Source of the DNA: JACMLC01 sp963817025
Lineage (GTDB): Bacteria; Acidobacteriota; Blastocatellia; Pyrinomonadales; Pyrinomonadaceae
Length of the DNA stretch: 64,000 bases
NCBI GenBank assembly: GCA_963817025.1
Contig: CAWFML010000001.1
Location: 434,001 to 498,000 of the forward strand
Reading direction: 5' to 3'
Below the pieces are notes generated by a model. It was given only the letters and a program-made list of their open reading frames with translations. It was not told the DNA's origin and did no database searches. Positions 1 to 10,833 of the stretch are shown in pieces. Position 1 is the first letter of the stretch. The number at the start of each line of letters is the position of its first letter. The position numbers and the translations under genes are program-made.

Positions 1-134
1 TTGCACAGCGGCCAGTGGCTGCCGCATCCCGCCCCGGAACCGGACGCGCGCACATACGCGCCCCACAAAATGACGAACACGTTGTAGGCCACGACCGCCC
101 ATGCATACACAGCAAAACGATTCAGATTCTTCAT
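1..134 (-). CDS. ctaA: Haem A synthase CtaA/Cox15, N-terminal part (cut by window edge)
   Basis: The first 44 codons read on the minus strand from ATG at 134. After a short cytoplasmic start and one hydrophobic helix comes WGAYVRASGSGAGCGSHWPLC, the first-loop signature of haem A synthase, which oxidises haem O to haem A for aa3-type cytochrome oxidase in the inner membrane. The two cysteines and the HW pair at residues about 37-43 belong to the conserved extracytoplasmic loop. The rest of the protein lies outside the window. An aerobic terminal oxidase is therefore expected, which suits the H2-oxidising hydrogenase at the other end. Confidence 0.85.
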   Translation of the reverse strand, partial: MKNLNRFAVYAWAVVAYNVFVILWGAYVRASGSGAGCGSHWPLC

Positions 135-151
135 GAATAATTTGTCTGCCA

Positions 152-260
152 AACTCTTCTTTGCGCCTTGAGTTTTATCTTTGCGCCACCAGCGCAAAAC
201 TCTTGTTGCTGTTTCGCGCTGGTAGCGCAAACAAAGAAAGTCTCAAGGCGCAAAGAGTTG
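152..260. repeat. Family A palindromic repeat, copy 1
   Basis: Imperfect inverted repeat. The outer arms are AACTCTTCTTTGCGCCTTGAG and its near reverse complement at 241-260; an inner pair of TTTGCGCCACCAGCGC-like arms surrounds a short loop. It lies between the start of ctaA and the end of the DUF434 gene. No coding content is visible. Confidence 0.85.
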
Positions 261-357
261 GATGAATCATGACTCGAATTTTGTAATTATATCTTAAAAG
301 CCAAGCTCACTGAATTATAACACCATGACTCCTGAGGTTGCCGTTCGTCTGGAAAAG

Positions 358-1083
358 CTATTCGCTTTGCAAATCTATCATCCACGCCGACGGAAGGATT
401 TTCTTCAACAGATACTCATTTAAGTTAATCCATCTTTTCGCTCTGTCCAGAATCGTCGAATCGGAAGTGACGGCGATGCTGTCCGAGACGATAATCTCCG
501 CATCCGGACTGAAGACCACTTCCACGCCCCACGGCCAGCCGGAGCGCGTCGCCAGTTCTCGGATTCTCTGCGCCAGTCGCCCGCTATTCGAGATCGGGCT
601 ATCAAGCAGCCACAAGACCTCTTTGGGCTGCAAGGCTTCCAGAGTTTCTCCGATTAAGAGAATCGCGCTTGAAGTTTCCTCGACCGCCCTGTACGTGCCA
701 TGCACGCCGGACAGGTCGCGTGTGCAGCCGTCGCGGCAGAGCAAGAGCAGCCCGCCTGAAAGCGCAGCCTCCATCGTAATCAAGAGATTGAATCCATCAA
801 TGATCAAACTCTCGCCACGGATGCTCTCGACCGCGAGGCGACGCGCGGCCCTGCGCGCTTTCTGCGCGTCCGTACAGGCTGCGCGCGAGACAGCGAGGCG
901 TTGACGCTCTATGAGCAGATGACGGTCGCCCACGAGTTTGAGCGAAGCCCTGAGGGTATATCCATGATTGAGCAGCCAGCAGAGATCAGACATGGCTCTG
1001 CGCAGCAGAGGAAGTTGGGAATCCGCGAACAGCTCTCTGTCCGACGGATGTGCTCCACGATGCTGACGTTGATCCGGACTCAA
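358..1083 (-). CDS. DUF434 domain-containing protein
   Basis: A 241-residue cytoplasmic protein matching the DUF434 family, usual length about 230-240. The N-terminal part has RGAHPSDRELF and SLKLVGDRH..ERQRLAVSRAAC, the middle has IDGFNLLIT, and the C-terminal part has LLCRDGCTRDLSGVHGTYR. The start is TTG at 1083: an AAGGAG ribosome-binding site sits seven bases upstream and no ATG fits better. The family has no established function; conserved Asp, Arg and Cys residues in the central motifs hint at an enzyme or nucleic-acid role, but this is only inference. It stands alone between two repeat elements. Confidence 0.8.
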   Translation of the reverse strand: MSPDQRQHRGAHPSDRELFADSQLPLLRRAMSDLCWLLNHGYTLRASLKLVGDRHLLIERQRLAVSRAACTDAQKARRAARRLAVESIRGESLIIDGFNLLITMEAALSGGLLLLCRDGCTRDLSGVHGTYRAVEETSSAILLIGETLEALQPKEVLWLLDSPISNSGRLAQRIRELATRSGWPWGVEVVFSPDAEIIVSDSIAVTSDSTILDRAKRWINLNEYLLKKILPSAWMIDLQSE

Positions 1084-1186
1084 TAAACACTCCTTCGCGC
1101 CGGAATCAATATACGCGGTTCGGGCAAGGGAGCGAAACGGATTGCCAATTAATTTGTACAGAGCATGAATTAATAGCTAAAAACCA

Positions 1187-1286
1187 TTTCCCGCAAAGGC
1201 GCAAAGGAAGATGCCAGGAAAGCATTCAGGACAGATACTTGCTCAGCTACCTGGCGTGCTTTTCTTTGCGCCTTTGCGGGAGACGT
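1187..1286. repeat. Family A palindromic repeat, copy 2
   Basis: Arms TTTCCCGCAAAGGCGCAAAG (left) and CTTTGCGCCTTTGCGGGA (right) around a loop that itself has ATGCCAGGAAAGC/GCTACCTGGCGTGC pairing. It lies between the DUF434 start and the MATE gene stop. Confidence 0.9.
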
Positions 1287-1311
1287 TTTTATTATCGCTT
1301 CACAGCTATAC

Positions 1312-2757
1312 TCAAACCATTTTCTTCTTCCACCGTCCCTGTTTGAAAATCACTGCGCTGACGACCGCGAGCGTGGAAAAAGCAATCGTCACGGCCAGAA
1401 AAACGCCGCGCGGCCCCATGCCGAAGACGAAGGCCAGCACGTAGGCAATCGGAATCTCCCACAACCAGAAGACGAAGAGATTGATGACCGTCGGCGTAAA
1501 GGTATCGCCCGCGCCGTTGAACGATTGCGTGATGACCATCCCGTATGCATAAAAAAGGAACCCGCACGCGATGATGCGAAGCGCGTCTATGCCGTAAGGA
1601 ATCACGTTCGGGTCATTTGTAAAGAGACGAATGATCTGACCTGCGAACATCACAAAGAGAAAGCCAATCCCGCCCAGAAAGCACATGTTATAAAAGCTTG
1701 CTTTCCAGACAGCGCTCTCCGCGCGCTCTGGCTTGCCTGCTCCGAGAGCCTGCCCGACCATCGTCGCCGCAGCATTGCTCATCCCCCACGAAGGCAACAG
1801 CGCAAACAGGATGATGCGTATGCCTATCGTGTAACCGGCCAGAGCATTGCTCCCGAATCCTGAAAGAATGCGAATCAGCCCGATCCAGCTCGCCATGCCG
1901 ATAAAGACCTGAAACGCGCCCGAGGCAGAGAGGCGCACCAGCCGCAACATCAGCACGGGGTCTGGTATGAGATGCCTGCGCTCGATATGCACGCGGCTGC
2001 CGGGGCGCAGCAGTCTTGAGAAAGCATAGAGCGCGCCCGTGCTGCGCCCGATGGTGGTGGCAACAGCCGCGCCCGTGACGCCGAGTTCAGGGAACGGGCC
2101 AAGCCCGAAGATCAGGCACGGGCCGAGCGCGATGTTGATAATGTTAGCGAGCCACAGCACGCGCATGGCAATCGCCGCATCGCCTGAGCCGCGAAAGATT
2201 GCGTTCAAGAGAAAGAGCAGCACGACCGAAGCGTTGCCGCCAAGCATCACTCTGGCAAAGCCTGAGCCTTGACTGATAACTCCGGGCGAGGCTCCCATCA
2301 GTGAAAGGAGCTTTGGCGCAAACAACACCCCGCACACGCCTAGCAGGCCGGACAGAATCAATCCGATAATCAGGGCCTGCACGGCTGCTCTGGCTGCTCC
2401 ATCAGGATTTTGTTCGCCGGTTCTTCGCGCGACCGTCGCCGTTACGCCGATACTCAAGCCGATGGCTAAAGTATAAATCAGCGTCAACAGTGATTCCGTC
2501 AGGCCGACTGTCGCCACCGCGTCTGCTCCGAGCTTGGCGACGAAGAACACGTCCACGACGGCGAAGATGCTTTCCATCAGCATCTCCAAAACCATCGGGA
2601 CGGCCAGAAGCAAAATCGAGCGTCCGATGGCCCCTTGCGTGTAATCCCTGTGCGAGCCGCGAATCGCCTCGCCGATGGCCGAGAGAATCCCCGTCGGCGC
2701 TTCGGCAGTTTTATCGGCAGCAGCCTCAGGCTTCAGAGTTTCGACCGAATCATGCAT
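1312..2757 (-). CDS. MATE family efflux transporter
   Basis: A 481-residue polytopic inner-membrane protein of the MatE family, which exports drugs or metabolites in exchange for Na+ or H+. The first MatE half starts with SILLLAVPMVLEMLMESIFAVVD, the classic entry helix, followed by FFVAKLGADAVATVGL. The second half begins around SGAFQVFIGMASWIGL. About twelve hydrophobic segments can be seen. An in-frame start exists 60 bases upstream, but ATG at 2757 is preceded by GGAGA at good spacing and leaves a normal family length. The substrate cannot be told. The 3' end abuts family A copy 2. Confidence 0.9.
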   Translation of the reverse strand: MHDSVETLKPEAAADKTAEAPTGILSAIGEAIRGSHRDYTQGAIGRSILLLAVPMVLEMLMESIFAVVDVFFVAKLGADAVATVGLTESLLTLIYTLAIGLSIGVTATVARRTGEQNPDGAARAAVQALIIGLILSGLLGVCGVLFAPKLLSLMGASPGVISQGSGFARVMLGGNASVVLLFLLNAIFRGSGDAAIAMRVLWLANIINIALGPCLIFGLGPFPELGVTGAAVATTIGRSTGALYAFSRLLRPGSRVHIERRHLIPDPVLMLRLVRLSASGAFQVFIGMASWIGLIRILSGFGSNALAGYTIGIRIILFALLPSWGMSNAAATMVGQALGAGKPERAESAVWKASFYNMCFLGGIGFLFVMFAGQIIRLFTNDPNVIPYGIDALRIIACGFLFYAYGMVITQSFNGAGDTFTPTVINLFVFWLWEIPIAYVLAFVFGMGPRGVFLAVTIAFSTLAVVSAVIFKQGRWKKKMV

Positions 2758-2858
2758 TGTTTTTTTCTCCGCAGCCTTTACGAACAGCCGCCCGGAATTG
2801 TTCACACGCTTCAACAAGGCGTTGGGTTAGTTTCAACTTAGCAAAGAGAAAGACATGT

Positions 2859-2926
2859 TCACGCAAAGACGCAAAGGCGCAAAGAAAGCTGTTGAGCTTC
2901 TTTGCGCCTTTGCGTCTTTGCGTGAG
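2859..2926. repeat. Family A palindromic repeat, copy 3 (short loop)
   Basis: A near-perfect hairpin of the ACGCAAAGACGCAAAGGCGC type with its reverse complement after a loop of only about ten bases. It lies between the citrate synthase stop and the MATE start. Confidence 0.85.
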
Positions 2927-2973
2927 TCGCTCGCTTTTCAATCAAGAGTTGCCGGATACGACCGATGTCTACT

Positions 2974-4275
2974 TTAACCCTCTTGAGCCGCTCTCTGGTC
3001 CAGAGGCACATAATCTCTCTCATCCGCTCCGAGATAAATCTGGCGCGGGCGCGCAATCTTCTGCTCCGTGTCGAGGAGCATCTCTTCCCATTGCGCGATC
3101 CAGCCGGAGGCGCGCGGAATGGCAAAGAGGACGGGGAACATGTCCACCGGAAATTTCATCGCGCGATAGATGATGCCCGAATAGAAATCCACGTTCGGAT
3201 AGAGCTTGCGCTTGACGAAATACTCGTCTTCCAGCGCGATGCGTTCCAGTTCCAGCGCGATGTCTAAGAGCGGGTCTTTGCCCGTCACTTCAAAGACCTC
3301 GTAGGCGACCTGTTTGATAATGCGTGCGCGCGGGTCATAATTTTTGTAGACGCGATGGCCGAATCCCATCAGGCGAAACTCTCCGCTCTTGGCGCGCTGC
3401 ACGTACTCAGGCACTTTGTCTATCGAACCTATCTCCTTGAGCATCTTGAGGACTTCTTCATTCGCGCCGCCATGCAGCGGGCCGTAAAGCGCCGCCGCCG
3501 CGCCCGCGAGCGAGGAGAACGGGTCTGTGTGCGCGCTGCCGATGGAGCGCATCGAGTTGGTCGAGCAGTTCTGCTCGTGGTCTGCGTGCAGGATAAAGAG
3601 AATGCTGAGCGCGCGTTCGAGCACGGGATTCGGCTCGTACTTCAGCTCTGTCGTCTTGAACATCATGTTGAGAAAATTGCCTTCATAGCTCAAATCGTTA
3701 TCGGGATAGGCATACTGCATCCCGACCCTGTGACGATACGCGAAGGCGGCAATCGTCGGCACTTTCGCAATCAGGCGGTAAACCTGTTTGCGGCGACACA
3801 CGGTCTCGAAAATATCCTTCGCGTCCGGGTAAAAGGTCGAGAGCGCGCTGACCATGCTCTCGAACATCCCCATCGGATGCGCGTTGTAGTGAAAGCCGTC
3901 CAAGACCTTCTTGATGTTCTCGTTGATGAAGGTGTGATAAGTAATATTTTTCGTCCAGTCTGCTAGCTCCGCTTCGGTCGGCAACTCACCGTTGATGAGC
4001 AGGTACGCGACTTCTAGATAACTGCTCTGCTCTGCGAGCTGCTCAATCGGATAGCCGCGATAGCGCAGGATACCTTTGTCTCCATCAATAAAAGTGATGC
4101 GGCTCTTGCATGAAGCCGTGTTCATAAAAGCAGGGTCGTAAGTCATCAAGCCAAAATCGTCATCCGCGACCTTTATCTGCCTGAGGTCTATCGCTCGAAT
4201 CGTGTCGTGCTCAATCGGAACCTCGTATTGCTTGCCCGTGCGATTGTCTGTGATGGTTAAAGTATCTGCGCTCAT
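2974..4275 (-). CDS. gltA: Citrate synthase
   Basis: A 433-residue citrate synthase, which condenses acetyl-CoA with oxaloacetate at the entry of the TCA cycle. Catalytic elements are visible: HADHEQNC at about 230, GPLHGGANEE with His268, GFGHRVYKNYDPRA with His307, and NVDFYSG with Asp363. The length fits the hexameric bacterial type. Start ATG at 4275 is chosen over the in-frame ATG at 4329 because GGAGG lies five bases before it. It has no operon partner; gaps on both sides are filled with palindromic repeats. Confidence 0.96.
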   Translation of the reverse strand: MSADTLTITDNRTGKQYEVPIEHDTIRAIDLRQIKVADDDFGLMTYDPAFMNTASCKSRITFIDGDKGILRYRGYPIEQLAEQSSYLEVAYLLINGELPTEAELADWTKNITYHTFINENIKKVLDGFHYNAHPMGMFESMVSALSTFYPDAKDIFETVCRRKQVYRLIAKVPTIAAFAYRHRVGMQYAYPDNDLSYEGNFLNMMFKTTELKYEPNPVLERALSILFILHADHEQNCSTNSMRSIGSAHTDPFSSLAGAAAALYGPLHGGANEEVLKMLKEIGSIDKVPEYVQRAKSGEFRLMGFGHRVYKNYDPRARIIKQVAYEVFEVTGKDPLLDIALELERIALEDEYFVKRKLYPNVDFYSGIIYRAMKFPVDMFPVLFAIPRASGWIAQWEEMLLDTEQKIARPRQIYLGADERDYVPLDQRAAQEG

Positions 4276-4338
4276 CCGTTCCTCCACATGCTCATCTGTT
4301 GGTATTGACAGTCTAGCATTTTTCATCACAAGAGATTT

Positions 4339-4612
4339 ACCACAGAGGACACAGAGAAGAGGATTTCAAATTTCAGTAGTGGTTCAGTTTCACAAACAAC
4401 GAAGAAAGAACATGTTCGCGCAAGGGCGCTGGTGGCGCAAAGAAAAGCTCGCCAAGAGCGAGCAGCATTCAAAGCTTTGCGGTCTTGCTTTGCGCCACCA
4501 GCGCCTTTGCGCGAGATTCTTTCGTCCTGAGGAATATTCACCGGAATTTCAAACTGAACCACTACCCAAATTTGAGATTATGTATTTGAACTCCCTCTGT
4601 GTCCTCTGTGGT
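4339..4612. repeat. Three-layer nested palindrome (families C, unnamed, A)
   Basis: This gap of more than 300 bases between gltA and the ATP-grasp gene holds no gene. The outer layer is family C: ACCACAGAGGACACAGAG (4339-4356) and its reverse complement (4595-4612). The middle layer is TTCAGTAGTGGTTCAGTTTC (4372-4391) against TTTCAAACTGAACCACTAC (4545-4565). The inner layer is family A, with GGGCGCTGGTGGCGCAAAG and CTTTGCGCCACCAGCGCC arms between about 4416 and 4513. The concentric order suggests elements inserted inside one another. Confidence 0.85.
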
Positions 4613-4618
4613 GAAATT

Positions 4619-5968
4619 TTATTGATTGACCCTGCCTTCGATGACGAAGAAGCCAGTCTCGCCGCCGCCGGAGGTGACGTTGACGACCGGAGAATCCGAA
4701 AGACGCACCAGCGCGCCCTCAACCTTGCCGCGAAAGATAAAAGGATTGGTGTCCACGAACATCGGCTGGAGGCTCCAACGCTCTTCCGTAAAGATAGGAA
4801 ACTCTTCCGTATGCAGGTTGATAATCTCCTGCACCACGTAATCCCCTTCGAGAGCTTGCGCGAGGGCAACGTCCCACTCTGCAACCGTTGACCTGTGGCC
4901 CAGAAAGATGTCGTGGCCGCCATAGTCGTCATTCGGCTTGATGATAAAATCCGCGCGATGCCTGCGTATGTGCTCGATCAAATCTATGTTGTGGCCGCGA
5001 TGTGTGGTGAGGCTCTCTATAACACGTCTGGTCCACGGGACGCTGCTGCGTATGACTTCCATTTCGGCAGCCGTGAACCAGCCCTCATGCGCCTCGTCCG
5101 TTAATAATTCAAAGCAGGCTTTCTTGTGCAGTATCTTGCAGCGAAAGGGATTGACCAGACAGACATCCTTGTTGATATAGGCGCGTGCGAGCGGGTGCGT
5201 CTCATCATAGCGCGATAAAAATTCGTGGATGATGATGCGCTTGTAAACGAGGTCTATGCGAAAGTCTCTGCAACGCAGTCGTCCGCCCACGTATTCCAAA
5301 TCATCCGGCGTGCAGATAATGGCCGGGATTCCGCGCGCGACGAGATAATTGCGCATCAGCGTAAACTCGTTGGCCGTCGGCAAATCCGCCCAGTCGAGAA
5401 TCGCAACCTGCGGCACGCCCGTCCCGCCCCATTCGCTGTAAGTTTCAAGCAGGGCTTTGAGCAAACCCGCCGCCGGGTCAAACTGCCGCAGGCGATAACG
5501 CCCGGCAAACCTTTCCAGAGCGCGAGTCTCAAAGAGCACATCATTCAAGCCCGCCTGATCCGTCAGGCTCGAAGGATTCTCCGCGTTATACTCGACAAAC
5601 TTCACTTCATCGCCGTAGACAAATGCGTCGAGCCGCGCCGTCACAGCGACTTGAGAAAATCCCGGATGAACCAGAGCCATGCGCCGCTCCGCTTCGAGCA
5701 AGCCGACCTGCTCCATCAAAGACGGCCTCTCAATCATCGCGGCGGCAATCTTGTCAAACGCGCTGACCAGCAGCTCAGAAGCATGGACTAATCTGGTGTA
5801 TTGCTGACGGGTGAGAAAGTGTGGACGGAGCGAGACGCCGAGTGGACGCTCGCCGTAAGAGAGAAGATTTATCTTCATCCTCTCTGTCAAACGGGCGAAG
5901 AGGTCTGCCGTCAAAGTCTCATCGCTCAACAGCAGCCTGTGATATTCCGCTATCGCCTCTTCGCGCAT
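4619..5968 (-). CDS. Circularly permuted ATP-grasp protein (ligase of unknown substrate)
   Basis: A 449-residue cytoplasmic protein. The features resemble circularly permuted ATP-grasp / glutathionylspermidine-synthase-like ligases: VEYNAENPSS near residue 125, VAILDW in the middle, FIIKPNDDYGGHDIFLG near 340 (the Lys and glycine-rich ATP loop), and VVQEIIN...VDTNPFIFRGKVEGALVRLS toward the end (acidic and Asn metal ligands). Such enzymes join a carboxylate to an amine through an acylphosphate. No neighbour tells the substrate. It could also be annotated as a hypothetical carboxylate-amine ligase. Start ATG at 5968 is the only good one. Confidence 0.7.
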   Translation of the reverse strand: MREEAIAEYHRLLLSDETLTADLFARLTERMKINLLSYGERPLGVSLRPHFLTRQQYTRLVHASELLVSAFDKIAAAMIERPSLMEQVGLLEAERRMALVHPGFSQVAVTARLDAFVYGDEVKFVEYNAENPSSLTDQAGLNDVLFETRALERFAGRYRLRQFDPAAGLLKALLETYSEWGGTGVPQVAILDWADLPTANEFTLMRNYLVARGIPAIICTPDDLEYVGGRLRCRDFRIDLVYKRIIIHEFLSRYDETHPLARAYINKDVCLVNPFRCKILHKKACFELLTDEAHEGWFTAAEMEVIRSSVPWTRRVIESLTTHRGHNIDLIEHIRRHRADFIIKPNDDYGGHDIFLGHRSTVAEWDVALAQALEGDYVVQEIINLHTEEFPIFTEERWSLQPMFVDTNPFIFRGKVEGALVRLSDSPVVNVTSGGGETGFFVIEGRVNQ

Positions 5969-6044
5969 AGCGGACAGTATCCCTTAGAACATCTCAAAAA
6001 GCATTAAGATTTGGCCGCAGAGAGATGGAGAAGAAGAGAAAGAA

Positions 6045-6170
6045 GTTTCCCGCAAAGGCGCTGGGGGCGCAAAGCAAGACAAGTCGCAAAGAAAGCAGTC
6101 AAACATTTCTTTCAATCTATTCCTCTTCTTTATGGTCTTGCTTTGCGCCACCAGCGCCTTTGCGGGAAAT
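6045..6170. repeat. Family A palindromic repeat, copy 5
   Basis: Left arm TTTCCCGCAAAGGCGCTGGG, right arm CCACCAGCGCCTTTGCGGGA, with inner AAGACAAGTCGC / TGGTCTTGC partial pairing. It ends ten bases before the nadE stop. Confidence 0.9.
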
Positions 6171-6179
6171 TTCTTCTTC

Positions 6180-8240
<2,061 letters not shown>

Positions 8241-8300
8241 GAAGATAGTCTACAGCGAGATGAATAGACATGAGAAGTTGCAGAAGATAAACTTCAGGCT

Positions 8301-8849
8301 ATGAGTTCAAATAAAAATCTTGAAACGGCAACGCTCGCGGGCGGATGCTTCTGGTGTCTCGAAGCTGTTTACGCGGACTTGCGCGGCGTCGAGCGTGTCG
8401 AATCCGGCTACATGGGCGGCGAGGTCGCAGGCCCGACATACGAGCAGGTCTGCACAGGGACGACGGGCCATGCGGAAGTAGTGCAGTTGACCTTTGACCC
8501 GCAAATCGTGTCGTTCAAAGAACTGCTCGAAGTCTTTTTTACCATCCACGACCCGACGACCTTGAACAGGCAGGGCGGGGACATCGGCACGCAATATCGC
8601 TCGGCCATCTTTTATCATTCGCCGGAACAGAAACAGATTGCCGAAGAGGTCATAGGCGAACTGGAAGCCGCGAAGGTGTGGGACGCTCCCGTTGTGACGC
8701 AGCTTGAGCCGCTCGCGGAGTTTTACAAGGCGGAGGATTATCATCAGGATTACTTTCAGAGAAATCCTTACCAGCCATACTGTCAGGTAGTGGTCGCGCC
8801 CAAAGTCGCAAAGTTTCGGCAGAAGTATCTTGAGAAGCTTAAAGCCTGA
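8301..8849 (+). CDS. msrA: Peptide methionine-S-sulfoxide reductase
   Basis: A 182-residue MsrA that repairs oxidised methionine. The catalytic Cys is in GCFWCLEAVY at residues about 15-24, followed by GYMGG, TGTTGHAEVVQLTFDP and the acidic HDPTTLNRQGGDIGTQYRSAIF stretch in the middle. C-terminal recycling cysteines are reduced to one (YCQVVV), so reduction may follow a simpler thioredoxin route. There is no signal peptide, so the protein is cytoplasmic. Confidence 0.95.
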   Translation: MSSNKNLETATLAGGCFWCLEAVYADLRGVERVESGYMGGEVAGPTYEQVCTGTTGHAEVVQLTFDPQIVSFKELLEVFFTIHDPTTLNRQGGDIGTQYRSAIFYHSPEQKQIAEEVIGELEAAKVWDAPVVTQLEPLAEFYKAEDYHQDYFQRNPYQPYCQVVVAPKVAKFRQKYLEKLKA

Positions 8850-8901
8850 TCGTGCAACATCTCTTTGACCCGACATCGTATTTAATGATGGAGGAATAAA
8901 G

Positions 8902-9150
8902 ATGTTAGAAGACCTATTTGGCTTATTCATCCTGTTCGTACTGAGCGGCGTCTGGTATCTGGTGTTTGGTAAGCCGGACAGGCGACTTCCGTTTCAAAGT
9001 AACTGGCGATTTCGTGGTCTTGTTAAGGATGAAGAAGAGGAACGAGAGCTTGGCACGTCTCTGCGACAGGTCATGGCATTGATGCTCGCAATGGTGTTTA
9101 CGCTCGTTCTCGTCGTCTGGCTGGTGGTTGCTATCTACAGGCTTTTCTAG
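8902..9150 (+). CDS. Small two-helix membrane protein, unknown
   Basis: An 82-residue protein with hydrophobic segments at about 6-24 and 58-80 joined by a charged loop (KPDRRLPFQ ... DEEEERELGTSLRQ). The ribosome-binding site GGAGG precedes ATG at a good distance, which supports real translation. No family is recognised. It lies 50 bases after msrA and may be cotranscribed. Confidence 0.65.
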   Translation: MLEDLFGLFILFVLSGVWYLVFGKPDRRLPFQSNWRFRGLVKDEEEERELGTSLRQVMALMLAMVFTLVLVVWLVVAIYRLF

Positions 9151-9163
9151 TTCAAGATAAAAA

Positions 9164-9275
9164 CGTTTCCCGCAAAGACGCAAAGAGCAAGGGTGTCGGG
9201 TGAAGTGAAAGGCAATTGCTTTTCCGACACCCGACACCCCTATCCCCTGTTTTCTCTGCGCCTTTGCGGGAAACT
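9164..9275. repeat. Family A repeat enclosing a different palindrome
   Basis: Outer arms CGTTTCCCGCAAAGACGC and GCGCCTTTGCGGGAAAC are family A. Inside lies GGGTGTCGGGTG ... CCGACACCCGACACCCC, an unrelated G-rich palindrome. This is a nested arrangement between the small membrane gene and the DUF5996 stop. Confidence 0.85.
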
Positions 9276-9282
9276 TTCTTTT

Positions 9283-10188
9283 TTACTTTCGCTCTAACTC
9301 TTCACGATTCCAGTGGGCCAGCGTCGCGGCTGCCTCGTAAGTGCTTTGCAGAAATTCCATCAAGGCTTCTTCGGGCGCGTCGGCTTTCTGCACATCGTCA
9401 TACATCAATAAAAACTCGGACAGCTCGCGGCTATAGAAAGCCTCTGCGGGGCGGACTGTTTGCTCTTTCAATCCTTCCGGCTCAGGAGCCGCGTAGGAAT
9501 AGAAGGCCGCGCCTTTGACTGCGCCACCGCCGGGCCAGAAGCCGTGACTGATGACTTCATGCGAGTAGGCTTCGCGTGTGATGGCGTCGGCCCCTGCGCG
9601 TTCGGGCGCAGTCCTGCCGGAAAAGCGCGTGACGGCCAGATCAAAGCTGCCCCAGAAGAAATGAACGGGACTGCTTTTGCCTATAAAGCGTGCGCGAAAC
9701 TCTTTAAAAACTTTGTCCGCCTGTGAGAGCGCACGCCAGAAGCGCGTGACCTGCTCCGCATCATAAGAGGCATGCTGGTGGTCTTCCGTAAAAGGAATCG
9801 GGTCTGCGATTTCAACCGGCATCGTCCAGATGCGTATCTCTATGCCCAGAGATTTGAGGGCTGACATCACTTCCGCGTAAAAATCCGCAACCGAGCGCGG
9901 GACAAGCTCAATCGTTTGCTGTGCGCCGTCGCTGGTCTTGATGAGCAGGCGATGGTCTATGAAGTCGAAGTCAATCTCAAAGAACCTGTTTTCGTAAGGC
10001 ATGGACGAAGTGGTCAGCCCGCGCGCCGTTAAGTAAAGCGGCGTCTGCCACCAGTGATTGACCGGCGGGCTTTGCGCGAGCCGTATCTTCCCAATAATCT
10101 GCGTCCACATATGCAGCGTCGCATACGTGTCTTTCCATTCTTCCAGCGAAAGAGCGGGCCAGGATTCCTTGATGTTTGCTTTACTCAT
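9283..10188 (-). CDS. DUF5996 family protein
   Basis: A 301-residue protein matching DUF5996. Typical features are WPALSLEEWKDTYATLHMWTQ near the N-terminus, NHWWQTPLYLTARGL, and SPVHFFWGSFDLAVTRFSGR in the middle. The family is common in soil bacteria and has no established role. Strong GGAGG precedes ATG 10188. The gene is divergent from the Panacea gene and shares a 165-bp intergenic region with it. Confidence 0.85.
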   Translation of the reverse strand: MSKANIKESWPALSLEEWKDTYATLHMWTQIIGKIRLAQSPPVNHWWQTPLYLTARGLTTSSMPYENRFFEIDFDFIDHRLLIKTSDGAQQTIELVPRSVADFYAEVMSALKSLGIEIRIWTMPVEIADPIPFTEDHQHASYDAEQVTRFWRALSQADKVFKEFRARFIGKSSPVHFFWGSFDLAVTRFSGRTAPERAGADAITREAYSHEVISHGFWPGGGAVKGAAFYSYAAPEPEGLKEQTVRPAEAFYSRELSEFLLMYDDVQKADAPEEALMEFLQSTYEAAATLAHWNREELERK

Positions 10189-10285
10189 GAGTGTCCTCCA
10201 AGCGAATTAAGAATCCGTGTCATATCTCAACTGTTTATGCTTCTATTACTTGCAACCTGCGATAGCTAAAATCGACCATTTACCG

Positions 10286-10314
10286 TTGACCTATCGCCTC
10301 TAAACTGATAAAGT
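10286..10314 (+). promoter_or_regulatory. Candidate promoter of the Panacea/membrane-protein pair
   Basis: A -35 box TTGACC (10286-10291), 17-base spacer, and -10 box TAAAGT (10309-10314) with an upstream TG (10306-10307), i.e. an extended -10. The predicted transcript start falls at about 10320, on the palindrome at 10318-10337. Confidence 0.45.
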
Positions 10315-10317
10315 TTC

Positions 10318-10337
10318 TTGTTTCATGTATGAAACAA
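10318..10337. promoter_or_regulatory. Palindromic operator candidate
   Basis: Perfect 9-base arms TTGTTTCAT and ATGAAACAA separated by GT, directly between the predicted -10 box and the AAAGGAGG ribosome-binding site. Position and symmetry fit an autoregulatory site for a dimeric antitoxin. Confidence 0.55.
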
Positions 10338-10353
10338 AAGGAGGTAAAGAGAC

Positions 10354-10833
10354 ATGTCATATGACGCTCGAAGCGTAGCCAATGAGTTTCTTAGAATAGC
10401 GCAGAGCGGCGGTCGTGTGCTAACCAATATGCAGCTTCAAAAGCTAGTATACATCGCCCACGGATACGCTCTCGCAATTCTTAACCAACCACTTATTAAG
10501 CAAAGTGTCCAAGCCTGGCGCTATGGCCCTGTAATACCCGATCTATATCATGCACTAAATCAGTATGGTGCGGGCGTGGTCAGTCAGCCTATAGCTTTAC
10601 TTTCGCGTGAGCAGTTATCAGAAACGGAACGCACTTTAGTGGCAAAGGTGGAGACTGCATATGGCCGATTTACTGGCCCTCAACTTTCCACAATGACTCA
10701 CCAAGAAGATACGCCATGGCGTCAGGTGTATAACCCTCAAGGCCACTTTCATAATGATGTCATCCCTGATCCATTGATAGCACAACACTACGTCAAGTTA
10801 TTAAATGAGCGAGCCGGAATCATCCCAGTCTAG
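10354..10833 (+). CDS. Panacea (SocA/DUF4065) domain protein, putative antitoxin
   Basis: A 159-residue protein that is almost entirely one Panacea domain: MQLQKLVYIAHGYALAILNQPL, VQAWRYGPVIPDLYHALNQYG and the late TPWRQVYN match the family's core. Panacea proteins neutralise many unrelated toxins encoded next to them (PanAT systems). AAAGGAGG sits upstream of ATG. The downstream gene overlaps by 29 bases, the usual coupling in such pairs. Base composition is more AT-rich than the neighbours, which fits recent acquisition. The antitoxin role is inferred from family and context. Confidence 0.8.
   Translation: MSYDARSVANEFLRIAQSGGRVLTNMQLQKLVYIAHGYALAILNQPLIKQSVQAWRYGPVIPDLYHALNQYGAGVVSQPIALLSREQLSETERTLVAKVETAYGRFTGPQLSTMTHQEDTPWRQVYNPQGHFHNDVIPDPLIAQHYVKLLNERAGIIPV

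Noticed and set aside
1187..1286. Family A hairpins as rho-independent terminators
   Set aside because: Stems are long but lack a T-tract, and copies also occur in divergent promoter gaps.
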